Of a DNA stretch of 64,000 nucleotides, positions 46,301 to 64,000 are shown piece by piece; position 1 is the first letter of the stretch; each line of letters starts with the position of its first letter. The notes beneath the pieces are model-generated. The model was given only the letters and a program-made list of their open reading frames with translations, was not told the DNA's origin and made no database searches. The position numbers and the translations under genes were made by a program. The DNA is taken from the NCBI RefSeq assembly GCF_041296385.1, contig NW_027184061.1, positions 1,302,001-1,366,000 of the forward strand. The letters are read 5' to 3'. This DNA is from Aphelocoma coerulescens. Lineage: Eukaryota > Chordata > Aves > Passeriformes > Corvidae.

Positions 46301-49160
46301 ATGGGGAAATAAAGAAACACCTTCTGAAACTGCTGAGAGAAACCAAGACGCCACGGGTACGGCTGCTGCCATTGGCTTTGGCAAGAAGAAGAGCCAGACC
46401 CAGGGCAGATATTCAATTATCTCCCCTGGAACTGATGTTTGCAATTCCTCACCCTGCTCATTCCCGACTTAGTGGGGGTGGAGATAAGGGATGTCTGTTT
46501 CAAGCAGTCTGTGGCCAGAATCCTGTCTCTTCTGAAAGCTCTTCCACAGGAAGCTCGGCTGGCACAGACCCTGCCTTGGGACTTTGCTGCCCACAGCATC
46601 CAACCAGGACATCGGGTCCTGCCTGAGGAGTGCAAAGAAGCACCACTGGTGGCCAAGGGCGTGGCCCATTCCAAGTGTCCCCGAGCACAGAAACAGCCGC
46701 CAGCACAGCTGAACACGGGGGGACCCCTCAGCCTCGCCTCAAGCTCTCGGAAGCCCCGCGGATTTGCACTCCCCGGCTGCAGGAGGAGCAGGCCAGGCCG
46801 CCACTGCCCCTGCACAGAAGGGGCCGCAGCAGCAGCCAGGGCTCCACAGCGGGGCAAGCCCCGGGGGCTGCCCACAGATCCTCTGCTGAAATTGTCTGGC
46901 TGGGCACCTCCTCTGGCATCTCCAGGCACTGGGGGCCAATCCTCGCTGGCACCGGGCGAGCTTCAGAGCTTTCTGTGCCTGCACTCGCCACAGCTGCTGC
47001 GGGAGACAGCGGGAGAATTCCACTCTGGCTCTCAGTTACACTCACACTCTGGGCTGGGCGGGATTCGATTGCTGGAAAATAGACCAAGTTCAGAAGTGTT
47101 TTAAAAGTTTATTTCTCTACTCAGGCTTGCTTTGCCTCTGCCTTGGCGAAAGGAATTTTAAAGTGTTTCTTAAGGGATGTTACAGCACTCAGCAGAGATG
47201 AGCTTAACATCTCAACAGACTGGGAACAGCCCAAAAGATACCCAAAAGATAACGCCCATCAACAAAACATCAACGCCCATCAGCAAACATCAAGGAACAG
47301 CTACCCCAGACACTGCCCCCGGCACAGCTGGAGACCCCTGCTCTGGAAAAGGCTGAGAAGGAAATCAAGGAGTGTGGACCTAATGAACATCAGAGGCCAA
47401 GCAGTCCGGGGCCAATAGGAAACCAAATACTAAGAACTACCCAACTTGGAACCAATGAACATTAAACCTACGGATTTCGATGGGTTTAGACTGCATCAAG
47501 GTGAGGAAAAATAGACTAAAACTCGTGTGCCATGGAATGATTTTCTCTGCACATCCGGGCTCTGTGTGGATGAAATGATTTCTGTTGCACATCCTGGCCA
47601 CAATGAAGTAATGCCTTGATCCTCTAACACTAAAAAGGTCGTTGGAGAGTTTTTGTTCTTCCCGCAGTTTCTGTGACAGGATTACACCATTAGAATGTTC
47701 TTTCTTAATAATTCTACTTTGATATTGTCAGTTGGGTTTGGGCCAGGGGTGTGAGAGTCAATTTTTAGTCTGAGGAGAAGAACCAAAAATCTTTACTGCT
47801 TTGGATTTTTCTGTGTATGTGTGTGCGTGTCTGTTAGTGATGGCAGAATTTTGGAATCGGTTTCTCGATGTTCACCTGTAGGCTGCACTTTGCAAAACTG
47901 GAAGAGCTTTAAAACTGACCCTTTTCCTCATAAACAGTTAAAAAATATTTTTTAAAAAAGGGGAAAAAAAAGCCGCTTTTGGGGGGGCCCATAGGTGAGC
48001 CACCTGATGGTTGCCCTGGAAGAGAAGCTTCCTTCCAGGCAGCCAGCAGAGGAGCTTTAGAAATGCAAATTAACTCTGCTGCGGGAAGTGTGCACAATGT
48101 CCCAGGCTCTCCTTGCCTGCCAGAGGAATTGGGCTGATTCCCTCTGCCCCTCACCCCAAGCTCTGCCTCCCTGCACAGACGGAATTTGCATCGCTAAAGG
48201 CAGAGCCCACACTGAGCATCTCGGACTCTGCAACAGAAATCCCTGAAGCTGCAAAGGAAAACAGCAAACGGAGAATGTTGGGGGAACTTCACTCACAAAA
48301 GCGGGGGGGAATCATCCCTCTCCCCACTCCAACATCTGCTGGCACTGTCTGGGTTATACAGGGTGCGTTTGACCACTGGGCTGCTTTTGCTGCCACAAGG
48401 TCAGCGAAATCACTTGGGAATCCAAGGATGTGATGATTTAATCAGAGAAAAGAGGTCAATTGATGCATCCCTGGCATTTCTGGGAGCACCCAAAAATGGG
48501 GAAAAGATGAACGGCCACCAGAACAAATCCTACAACACCATGGAGCAGCCCCTGGGAACCCAAACGAATTCATACCAGGTGCCAGAGAACCCAGTGATCA
48601 TTTCAAGGCATTATTACATTACAAGCTGTCCTCCAAATCATAACCAAGCACACAGCTCCAGCTCCTGACCTTCTCACCCACCAATCCACTCCCATGAGCA
48701 ACGCCACATTTCACCCTGGGGTGGCATCAGATCCTCTTTCAGCAGAAGGACCAGGAGGTTGTGGAAAATTAAAGGACTCAAAGTGCTCTTGGCAAAGAGA
48801 TGGCCAAGGAAAAGTGGGGAAACAGAGAACAAAGGAAATAAAACTTCACAGAGCCATGAATATCGGATGTTCTACAAAGTGGGGGTGCACATTAAGGGGC
48901 ACATGCAGCAGGCGCATCGGGAAGTCTGTACCTTCCAAGGACCTCAGCCAAGGGGGAAAGGGACACGGAGATGCGGCCGCGGAAATCGGCATAAAAAGGA
49001 GGCTGCGTCCTCCAACACTTGGACAGAGCCCACGGGAAATGCCCCGTGGCCTCTCCCTTGGTCCAGGAATAAAGTTCCTTTTACAGGACTCCTCCGGCTC
49101 CTCTGGGGACACAAACCTCTGGCCACGGGAACTTTCCCGCACACTCCCGCCGACGGGGCA
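43338..49160 (+). mobile_element. defective gamma-like ERV, copy C
   Basis: Inverted twin of copy B. LTR-like start at 43,338. Gag-like 44,307-44,810. Protease with an intact DTGAS at 44,810-44,824, then a frame change before its C-terminal part (to 45,150). RT N-terminus and connection without the palm, then RNase H about 45,800-45,960. Integrase core 46,063-46,440 with the second Asp and the Glu but not the first Asp. Integrase tail and env-like remains to 48,760. 3' LTR about 48,846-49,160, truncated like copy B. A solo LTR of another family is inserted at 43,732-44,003. Stops and frameshifts make it non-functional. Confidence 0.8.
43732..44003 (-). mobile_element. solo LTR with 6-bp target duplication
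   Basis: 272-bp element, minus orientation, TGTTGGGG … CTGCAACA (TG…CA), flanked by CCAGCT at 43,726-43,731 and 44,004-44,009. AATAAA lies in the minus reading near 43,835. The end facing 43,732 forms a small hairpin (TGTTGCAGT…ACTGCAACA). A 6-bp duplication fits class II (alpha/beta-like) retroviral integration. The matching site in the left arm (AGCTGG at 34,447-34,452) is empty. Confidence 0.85.
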
Positions 49161-49162
49161 GC

Positions 49163-49720
49163 CACCTCTGTCCTACCCACAGCAGCCGGGACGAGCCAGC
49201 GCTGCTCCGGCACCGGCTCCTGCCGAGGCATCAGCGGCAAGGAGAGCGCGGGCAGCCGCTCCCGCAGCGCCCTCACGCCAGGGCGAACACGGCGCCCACA
49301 CGGCACAACGAACCCGCCCCAGCCCCCTGCCGCCCCCTCCGCCCGCAGCCAGCGCCGAGCCCCGCCAGAACCGAGCGCGGCTCCCACCTGCGCTGGGGCC
49401 GCCTCCGAGCTCCGCCGCCGCCTCACCGGGCTCCGGCCGCCGCCGCCGCTCCCGGGCCCGCACAGACGCTCCGCCAATGGCGCCTCTGCTGCGCCACGGC
49501 CGCCCTGCCGGCGGCTCCGGGCCCGGGCTGCTCCCCGCTCCGACCAATCAGCGCGCCAGAACCACGACTGACGGCAGCACCGCCCAATCGCAGCGAGGGG
49601 CGGGCTCTGCACACGGCCCAGCCTCGCCCCGCGCTCCCAGCGCCCCCCGGGCTGCGTGAGGGGAAAGCCGCAGCTGAGGAACAGCCCTGGAACGGGCCCG
49701 GCCCGAGCCGCCGTTCAGCT
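49163..49720 (-). promoter_or_regulatory. CpG-rich promoter-like unit, inverted copy
   Basis: Reverse complement of 28,740-29,297, with the same CCAAT boxes and donor-like site (CCCACCTGCGCTGG on plus). It abuts the LTR end of ERV copy C. The CCCGGTGAGG form is kept, as in the 17-kb copy. Confidence 0.6.
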
Positions 49721-49861
49721 GGGAAGGGAAACAAAGCTTTCCGCTGCTCCCGGCCCGACTTGCCCAGCCCTGCGTGTTGGCTGCCTCCGGCTCCTTGGGA
49801 AGCCCTGCAGCCTCGCTACTCCCGCCTCTAATTCGGAGCATCAGTGCATGGCTTTCATTTC

Positions 49862-50187
49862 GTTGTTCAGGCTTGGCTATGGGCTGTCCTGGTCTGCTGC
49901 ATTTTCTGGGTTCCTCTTGGAGGCTTTGAGCAACAGGCTGTGCCCCGGGAGGATCCTTTGTGCTCCTTTGTGACAGAGGAGAACCTTCCAGGCGGTTCTT
50001 GCGGGAGCTGCTGCTGTGATGTCACGGGAACGCTGCCGCGTCCTCGCCGTGTTCCCGTTGCTGTGGGCACGGAGCCCTCAGTGTCCAGAGCGGCTCTGGG
50101 CGCCCGCTGGTTGCCGGAGGATCCTCCTGCCCGAGGCATTCTCAGCAGCCAGCCCAGCCCCTGCCGGGTGTCCTTCTGTGCTTGCAG
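49862..50187. other. 5' flank of PAK-like gene
   Basis: Unique-looking sequence between the palindrome and the first recognised kinase exon. A promoter is expected here or further up, but I cannot point to clear elements. Confidence 0.3.
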
Positions 50188-50221
50188 GGGTACAGTCTGC
50201 CACGTGTGCAGCACGGCCAAA

Positions 50222-57306
<7,085 letters not shown>

Positions 57307-57309
57307 CCT

Positions 57310-57780
57310 GAGCCTGGATGTTTCCAGGGAGGAGGCACCTCCCACATCTCTGGGCACCCTCTGCCAGTGTTTCCCCACTCTTCTGATAAAAAAATTCTGC
57401 CTCAGATCTAATCTGAGCCTGCTTCCCTCTCCTGAGTTTCAAACCATTCCCCTTTGTCCTGTTGCAACAGAGCCTGTGAGGAACTTGACTTGGGAAAGTA
57501 ACAGTTGATTTCTTTCTTTTTCATCCTTTGGGCAGCACCCATTTTTATCATCAGCTAAGCCTCTCTCCAGCCTGAGCCCTCTGATCGCTGCAGCAAAGCA
57601 ATTGAGGGAGCAGCGGAGGATGTGAATCACCTGCGGACAGCTTTTTGTTATAGTAGTTAGGACAAGTGGATAGTTACGGTAGTTAGCACTGCTAGTTAGT
57701 TATGGTGGTTAGGACAGCCTGGTAGTTATGGCAGTTTATTGAATAAAAGCTCTGTTAAACCTCAAGTCCCTTGATGTGTC
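57310..57780. other. 3' flank of kinase gene with polyA signal
   Basis: TTGAATAAAAGC near 57,740 could end the kinase transcript. It is preceded by a short TAGTTATGG/TAGTTAGGAC tandem repeat (57,650-57,735), which together with the signal also resembles an LTR end. Confidence 0.45.
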
Positions 57781-58482
57781 CCTTCCTTGTTCCCCCGTGA
57801 CTCAGCTGCCCGGAGCAATGCGAGGGGAGAGCGGGCCCAGCCTTGCCCAGAGCTGAGCCCCAGCAGAGCCCCGGCAGAGCCCAGAGCAGCCTCAGCATCG
57901 GCAGAGTCAGCCTGGAAGGAGGCGCCTGGAGCCTTCTCGACTGCAGCCGACTCTTGTTTACAAACCGCGTGGGGTGGGAAATGCCACTGGTTCGGCAAGA
58001 GGGCAGAGGGGGCCCGGGGAAGGCCCAAAGGCGAGGGACAAAACCCGCCCAGTGCTGAAGAAAAACCGCGCCTTTTCCCCCTCCTATGTCGGCCAAAACA
58101 TTGAATCCTAAACCAAGTCAAACGGGGCAGGGGAGGAGCCCAGGCCCTTCCACCCCTGCAAACCAAAGTGTCCCTTGCACGGCTCTGAGCCCCGGTGGCC
58201 CCGCGGGCGTTGGTTTCTGTCGGGCTCGCTACCGCCAGCCCAGGGCCAGCCCGGGACAGGGCGGGCGCTGGAGGCTGCGGGCGGGGAGATGCGATCCCGG
58301 GACACGCATTCGGTGGCACCTGCGAGTGCAAGCAGGGGAGGGGCTCTGGCAGTGACAGGGGAAAGGAATAAGGTGAATCTGACTTAAACAAACAAACCCC
58401 GTGAATCTGCTTTAGATAGGGCCAGGGAGCTGTAGGTAGGAAGGAGTGAAAGAAACTATCACTTCCAGAAAATGTTACTGAT
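57781..58482. other. unassigned stretch
   Basis: No gene is recognised. A piece near 57,850-57,920 (GAGCCCAGCAGAGCCC…CAGAGCAGCCTCAGCATC) recurs near 63,890-63,945, suggesting a shared repeat. Confidence 0.35.
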
Positions 58483-58665
58483 TGCCATGAACTGCTGCTC
58501 AGCCAAGGCCGTGTGAAATTCCTGAACTTAGAGAAGAAGAACAAAGACTCAATGGAGTTATTAATATTGCTTTGTTCTACTAAAACAAACAAAACGGGTG
58601 TGTGCATATTGGAGGGCAGATCGGGAAGTCTGAACCTTCCAAGAAACAGTCCCGGGGACAGAGCA
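58483..58665 (+). mobile_element. internally deleted LTR of the ERV A/B/C family
   Basis: Begins TGCCATGAACTGCTGCTCAGCC and ends GACAGAGCA, followed by the same GCCACCTCTGTCC flank as the LTRs at 17.7, 29.3 and 49.2 kb. The middle part (TATA and polyadenylation region) is gone. Confidence 0.7.
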
Positions 58666-58935
58666 GCCACCTCTGTCCTACCCACAGCAGCCGGGACGAG
58701 CCAGCGCTGCTCCGGCACCGGCTCCTGCCGAGGCATCAGCGGCAAGGAGAGCGCGGGCAGCCGCTCCCGCAGCGCCCTCACGCCAGGGCGAACACGGCGC
58801 CCACACGGCACAACGAACCCGCCCCAGCCCCCTGCCGCCCCCTCCGCCCGCAGCCAGCGCCGAGCCCCGCCAGAACCGAGCGCGGCTCCCACCTGCTCTG
58901 GGGCCACCTCCGAGCTCCGCCGCCGCCTCAGTGGT
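58666..58935 (-). promoter_or_regulatory. CpG-rich unit, partial inverted copy
   Basis: Reverse complement of about 11,104-11,375 and 17,471-17,737. It joins the minisatellite at 58,940 at the same side as the 11.1-kb copy joins its own minisatellite. Confidence 0.75.
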
Positions 58936-58939
58936 GGTT

Positions 58940-59203
58940 CCCAATCACCCCCAGTATGATCCCAGTCACTCCCAGCATCATCCCGGTCGCTTACAGTCAC
59001 TCCCACTGTTTTCAGTATGGTCCCAGTCACTCCCAATAAGATCCCAGTTGCCCGCAGCGTGGTCCCAGTGGCTCCCAGTCACACCCAGGATGGTTCATTT
59101 CACTCTCAGTAAGAGTCCAGTGTGGCTCCAGTCACTTCCAGTATGAACCCAGTCACTCCCTGTATGATTGTATTTGCCCCCACTGTGGTCCCAGTTGCTC
59201 CCA
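58940..59203. repeat. ~25-bp minisatellite, inverted copy of 10,440-11,100
   Basis: Units around CCCAGTCACTCCCAGTATGAT, the reverse complement of the array at 10.4-11.1 kb. It is cut by an LTR at 59,205. Confidence 0.88.
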
Positions 59204-59204
59204 G

Positions 59205-60200
59205 TGTCTTGGTTTGAAAGACAGGTGTCTGCCAAGGAAGGCAGGAGTCTCTCCTGAAATGGAAGAAAAAAAAATTGCAACCCCCTTCCCTCTGAATTAT
59301 TATAATTTTGAAATTAAGGAGCTTTATAGGCAAAGATATGAGGAACAGGAATAACAGGGTAATATATACTAATATATATACTATAATATGTAATATATAA
59401 TTTATACTAATATATATCTGTATGTGTATAACCAGTCAAACAAACAGCAATAACTATGGCAGTAACCGCAAACAATCCCAAACCCAGTCCCAGCCTTCTC
59501 GGCTGTCAGGCCCTTTCCCCTCGGGTGCAGTTCTGCTCGCAGCCGGCAGGGGCGCTGGCGGCTCCCGGTGAGCAGGGCAGGTGCGATGGTTCCCCCGCGG
59601 CTGCAGGGGGCGCTCCGGAGCGAGCTCGGGGAGCACGCGGCACTGGTGCCCTGGGATCCCGGGGAAGGGATGGAACAAAGATTTCAAAAACCCCCCGGAC
59701 AGCCGATCCTGGTGTCCGGCTGGACCCTCGGGAACAGCAGGCTGGAATGGCAGGCAGGAACAGCAGGCGTGAGCACAAATCCCGGGTGGCAGACAAGATG
59801 TATCAAAGTTCCAGAGCTGTGGTGGGAACCCGCGGAGGTCTCAGCAGGCAGGGAGAGCGGGGCTAGAGAGCAGCGAAAGCTTGAAGCAATGGCAGGGGCA
59901 GGGCGGCCGCAGCCTGGCTCCCAGTGGGGCAGGGAAGGTGGGCTTGGGAATCCCGGGGTCTCTCCGGTAGAAGGAAAGCAGCCGAAGAAGCAGCCTCTCT
60001 CTCCGTCATCCAAAACGCCAGGGACTGACTGCCCACACAGCCAGGTGAAAAAAAGAGTAGCAAGATGCACCCCTGCCGCTATAACCAGCTCCTTTGTTTT
60101 CCTTAAGCACCCAGTAATTTGTCCCCGTGGCAACATGTATGGGGAAAATTCCTTTAACAGAAAAAAACCCCAGGAGAACTCCCAAAATCCCAACATTCTA
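59205..60200 (+). mobile_element. passerine-type LTR (TGTCTTGGTTTGAAAGACAG)
   Basis: The start TGTCTTGGTTTGAAAGACAG followed by AATTATTATAATTTTGAAATT is a form I associate with songbird ERV LTRs. It contains an AT-rich TATATAC repeat (59,358-59,430). The 3' end is estimated. Confidence 0.55.
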
Positions 60201-60640
60201 TTACGAGCTTCCTGCAGATTGTTCCATCTCTGCTCTCCATATGGAAAGATACAAAGATCCCTTTTGGTTCACACAGTTAAATGTCTGATGGGTCACACGG
60301 TGGTACCTGTACAGATACACGTCTGGAGAGAAAGCCAAACATCCATCGCACTCTCTCAACACCCACAGAGCCTGAACCAAACTCTACAAGGCCACGCAGC
60401 TTTACACAGAAATTCATACATCGATAAAACTGTACAACGGGATGCAGGTTTACACAGAAATTGATACACAGGAAAACACAACAATCTGTGCTGTGTGAAT
60501 ACACTGACTTCTGTATAAAAATGGCTCCACACGGCAGGAACCGATCCAGAACTGTGCGATTACCAAAGGACCCATCGACACTTCCATACCCTTGGAACTA
60601 AAGACACAGGACTGTAGAGCTCTCCAACTGCGTACATTCC
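60201..60640. other. unassigned, possibly ERV-related
   Basis: Short ACACAGAAATT repeats (60,400-60,480) and no recognised exon. Confidence 0.3.
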
Positions 60641-61260
60641 TGTCTGGGGGTGACTTTATGATGTGTATCCCCTATCGCTGCTCTCTGCCCAGAAATCAGT
60701 CCTGTGCCTTTCTGTGCCTTTAAACTGAGCCCGATGGGGGAGAGAGAAAACACCGAGCGAACTTTTCAAAGCGGTTGTTCAAGGACACAGACACACACTC
60801 CTCTGTGTTCTGCTGCGGCAGCGAGAAGAGCGGAGGGAGCGCCCTGCTTGCTTTCCAGCGCGCTTTCGGCTCCTTTTCTCCGGAGGGAGACGGAGAGTTG
60901 AAGTTTGTTTTCCTGGGACTTGGGCTTTTTCCCTTCTTCTCTTCTGGACTGTTTCAACATCAGAACACACTGGGAGAATTTTCCACCGAGGCCCTGGAGG
61001 ACACCAACCCAGCTCCAAGGAGGAGGAGAGAGAGCACACCTACAGAAGGACTCTGAAATCTTCCCAGGTTTCTCTCCACAGCGAGAGCTTTTAGTATTCA
61101 GCCTTATTATCCTTTTCCTGTGTGTTTCTTAAATAAATAGGTTCTTTTTCTCTTTCACTTTCCTCAGAGGAAAATATTATTTTCCCAGACCTGGTGGGAG
61201 AGGGCTGGTTGTAACCTGCCTTCTGTCAGAGGATATTTTCCTCCAAATTTGTCCAAAGCA
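60641..61260 (+). mobile_element. solo LTR related to the 22-23 kb pair
   Basis: 620 bp, TGTCTGGGGGTGACTTTATG … TTGTCCAAAGCA (TG…CA), with AATAAATAG near 61,130 and CCTGGTGGGAGAGGGC. Same family as 22,145-23,436. No target duplication could be recognised. Confidence 0.7.
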
Positions 61261-64000
61261 GCCACTAAAATAAGTCAGTATTTATTTTGGGGGAAAAATA
61301 TTTCGAATGGCATTTTGAGGGTCAACAAACACAAAGATAATAATAAGGGTAAATACAAAGAAATAAACACAAAGAAATACAAAGAAAATACAAAGAGGTG
61401 AAAGAGGACAGGAGCTCACTGGACTGGTCCTTGGCGGTGCCCGGGCAGACCCTGCATGAATTTGGCTGCCTGAATGCAGCTCTTGCCCAGGCCCCAGGGG
61501 TGGCCCCCTCTGGGTGTCTCTCCCAGCACCACAGGGATGCTCCTGCCCCTTCCCTGCTGCCCCAGGGTTCTGCAAGCGCCTTCTGGGGCCACCCAGACAC
61601 CTCCCTGGGCCTCTGGAGGCCCCATGGCAGAATGCAGACAGGGATTGAATCAAAGCTTCCTTGGAAGATGGAGGCAGGAGAATATTGCCCACCATCTTCT
61701 TTCCAGCTGCCCTCCACACTCCTGCAAATCCTGCTGGGACACTCAGGCTCTCCATTCCAGGGCTCTGCAGCTGCCATGCAAACCCATCCATCACTGTGTC
61801 CCCTCTCACATGGATATCAAGGAAATGACACAGCAATATCTAGAAAATGTGAACTTGATTAATTTGACTGCTCTAAAATTCTGCAACTCGAGGGTGACTG
61901 GAAGACTATGGGGTGAGAACCTTATGCCTCCAAAAAGGGTCAACAGTTTTGAACTGGAACACTCAGAGAAACTTCAGCTTCCTCCTCTCTCCCTTCGCTT
62001 TGTACATCTGGTCTGGGGTCATATGGTTGGAACATCCCCTTTGCTGGATTTGGGTCCGCTGGCCTGGCTGTGTCCCCTGCCAGGATCCTGCCCACTCCCA
62101 TCCCCTCTGATGGGGGAAGGAATGGCAGAGGGACAGCGCTGCTGGGCAGTAGCCAGAACACCGCTCTGTTACCAGCACCCGTCCAGCTACCAATGCAAAG
62201 CACAGCCCTGGAAGGCCCGTGAACTTTCCCTCAGGCAGACCCAACACACGGGACTTGAGCTGCCAGCAGCCCAGGTCACCCTCTGCCAGCCCTGCTCCTT
62301 GGACCTTGTGTCCCCACAAGCAGACACAAAGTGTTTCTGCTGCTCCCCCTTCTGCACAAATCCACAGAGAGCTGGGATTTTTCCAAGTCTCGTGTCTCCG
62401 TTGTGCCGTATTCCCAAAGAAGCCACAGCCCCCCCCGATGAACACAGCGAGTTGCACGGATGCTTGTCAGCTCCACTGCCTGCCTAGAAATCTGGAAACT
62501 GCTTCTAAATGCTGCTCCCTTCAGCTCTGGGGCACCGACTGACACAGAGCTGGGAAACAAATGCCCTGGCTGCTGGCTGACAAGGTGAGTTCCGCCAGAG
62601 TCAGAGCTCTGTGGGAAATCTCTATCCACGCCTCTCCTTCGAATAGATCCACACACGGGGTGCGCAGGGACGTGTCCTGTATGGAAAGGAAGGAGTGTGC
62701 CAGCACCGTGGCTGACACTTTCCCTCTCCATGTGCGTTCCACAGCCACGGGTACACAGACGTGATGGAAACCCTCGCACAGCCAGAGCCTTCTGTCCCTG
62801 CAGAACGGAGCCGGCGGGTGGGGGCGGTTGGTGGGCAGCGAGTCCCGGACAGCGGGCGAGATCCGGCTCCACAGCTGCCAGGCCCCGCTAAGGCTTAATG
62901 CCGCCTCCTCGGCATCAGGAAAGGCCTTCAGCCTCGTCCCTGCCCAGAGGGGCAGTGCTGGCCTGGCTGCACAGCTCGTTTTCCCCACAGGTTGCAGGAG
63001 ATGAGATCACAACGCTTGCAAACAGCGACTGCGAGCCACAGCTCTGGGTGCTCACCATGAACCTCAGCTCTGCCAGCGCTGTCTGCCCCAGGCTCCAGGG
63101 GATGCAGTGGGAGCCCGGCTGGGCTCTGCCCTGGGGCCATCCTCCAGGGACAGCTGCACACAGGGAGCATTTGGTTGCCACAAAGAGCCAGGCCATGGCT
63201 GCAGGGAGCTGCTCCAGGTGCGGCCTGCACTGCTGTGTGCTGCGCTCTGGGGCTGCTGCTCCCCGCAGAGGGGACTGCACTGGGGTGCCAGAGGAGACAG
63301 AGAAGCTCCAGCTTAAGCCTAACTGGGCTGGGTGGCTGGGCTGGGAAGAGTGGCGAGGGTCAAGGGCATTCACAGAGCTCATCCTGCTCTGTGAAGAACG
63401 AGGAAAAGGGAGTGGGAACCCAGCAGTGAGCAGAGCTGAGGCCTGGAGAGCAGCTCTGAATGACCCCCAAATCTCACCAGAGCTCTGAGACATTGCTGTT
63501 CTTCAGCCAGTGACAACATGAGTCCCTAAACCTGGGGCTCACTCTTCCTCGTGGCCAGGGGCATCAAGGAAGGCTACAGTGCAATGGGGACTGCAGTGAG
63601 CTGGGAACTCACTGGGGGAAAGAGGGAGCACTTGTGGAGCAAAAGGCAGGTGGGGGAGAGAACTGTTGAGAGAAAGGCTGAGCTTCAGCTTGAGCAAGCT
63701 GAAAAATGGCATTGGGGGTCATCCCAGACTGATTCCATTTCAGAAGTTACTGAACAAGTTTGTTATTGGGGGGGTGTCATATTTTCCCCTGGAGGTGCAC
63801 GCTCTGCAAACTTGAGCTGCACTGCCGAGCTGCTCAAGCACGTCTCTGCTGCAGGTCACGGCGTTTCTTCTTTGGCTTCTCGTGGCCCCGGGGCTGAGCC
63901 GCAGCAGAGCCCTGGCGGAGCCCAGAGCAGCCTCAGCATCCACAGAGCCCGGCTGCAAGGAGAGAAAGCAGAAAGCGCCCGTCAGCTGAAGGCTCCTGTC
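61261..64000. other. unassigned region at window end
   Basis: I recognise no splice-supported exon, RNA gene or protein family. 61,340-61,395 is an A-rich AAATACAAAG repeat. Around 63,890-63,960 a CAGAGCAGCCTCAGCATC stretch repeats 57,870-57,900. Open frames here are short and unconvincing. Confidence 0.3.

Noticed and set aside
48694..49659. ~320-codon open frame crossing the ERV LTR and CpG unit (mirror at 28,799-29,764)
   Set aside because: It spans env remains, LTR and promoter-like sequence with no protein similarity; an accident of GC-rich sequence.
61474..62487. 337-codon open frame
   Set aside because: No recognised domain, and low-complexity composition with short open frames on the other strand as well; no splice or promoter support, so not called as a gene.

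Overview
The window looks like part of a songbird (passerine) MHC region. It holds a complete-looking MHC class I gene, a class II beta relic, a broken C-type lectin-like gene of the kind found beside avian class I genes, CR1 LINE 3' ends, long passerine-style LTRs, tandemly duplicated C2H2 zinc-finger genes, and a PAK3-like kinase of a type expanded in songbirds. Intron-exon structure, polyadenylation signals and GC-rich promoters all point to a vertebrate nuclear genome.

Layout. 1-9,800: an MHC class I gene on the minus strand (signal exon near 6.3 kb, alpha1 4.5 kb, alpha2 2.8 kb, alpha3 2.2 kb, transmembrane and tail exons 1.85-1.56 kb, possible last exon at 1.0 kb). Its introns and 5' flank are filled with G/C-rich minisatellites. 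A second class I signal exon sits at 9.7 kb without a body. 10.4-14.3 kb: a minisatellite, CpG-rich promoter-like units, a solo LTR and a CR1 tail. 14.9-16.1 kb: a C-type lectin-like pseudogene. 16.7-49.9 kb: segmental duplications built from one module, [CpG-rich unit - defective gamma-like endogenous retrovirus (ERV) - zinc-finger gene]. There are three ERV copies (A 17.7-22.0, B 29.3-34.8, C 43.3-49.2 kb) and four zinc-finger copies (one fragment at 23.8 kb, genes at 26.6, 35.8 and 41.3-42.2 kb).

The second half of that block is a large imperfect palindrome. The left arm is about 28.6-37.2 kb and the right arm about 40.9-49.9 kb, around a 3.7-kb spacer carrying a broken MHC class II beta gene and an LTR. 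The two intact arm zinc-finger genes point toward each other. MHC class II-type X/Y promoter boxes survive next to both zinc-finger promoters and in the spacer, without class II genes in the arms. 50.2-57.3 kb: a ten-exon PAK-family kinase with intact catalytic motifs, no visible p21-binding domain, and an acidic Trp-containing decapeptide repeat upstream of the kinase domain. 57.3-64 kb: mostly LTRs, a second minisatellite plus CpG unit in the orientation opposite to 10.4-11.3 kb, and sequence I cannot assign.

Functional reading: class I presents peptides, the lectin and class II loci are relics, the zinc-finger genes look like young DNA-binding proteins linked to ERVs, and the kinase is probably a lineage-specific signalling gene. 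Exon borders come from reading splice consensus and phase by eye. No alignments were run, so identities and ages are qualitative.
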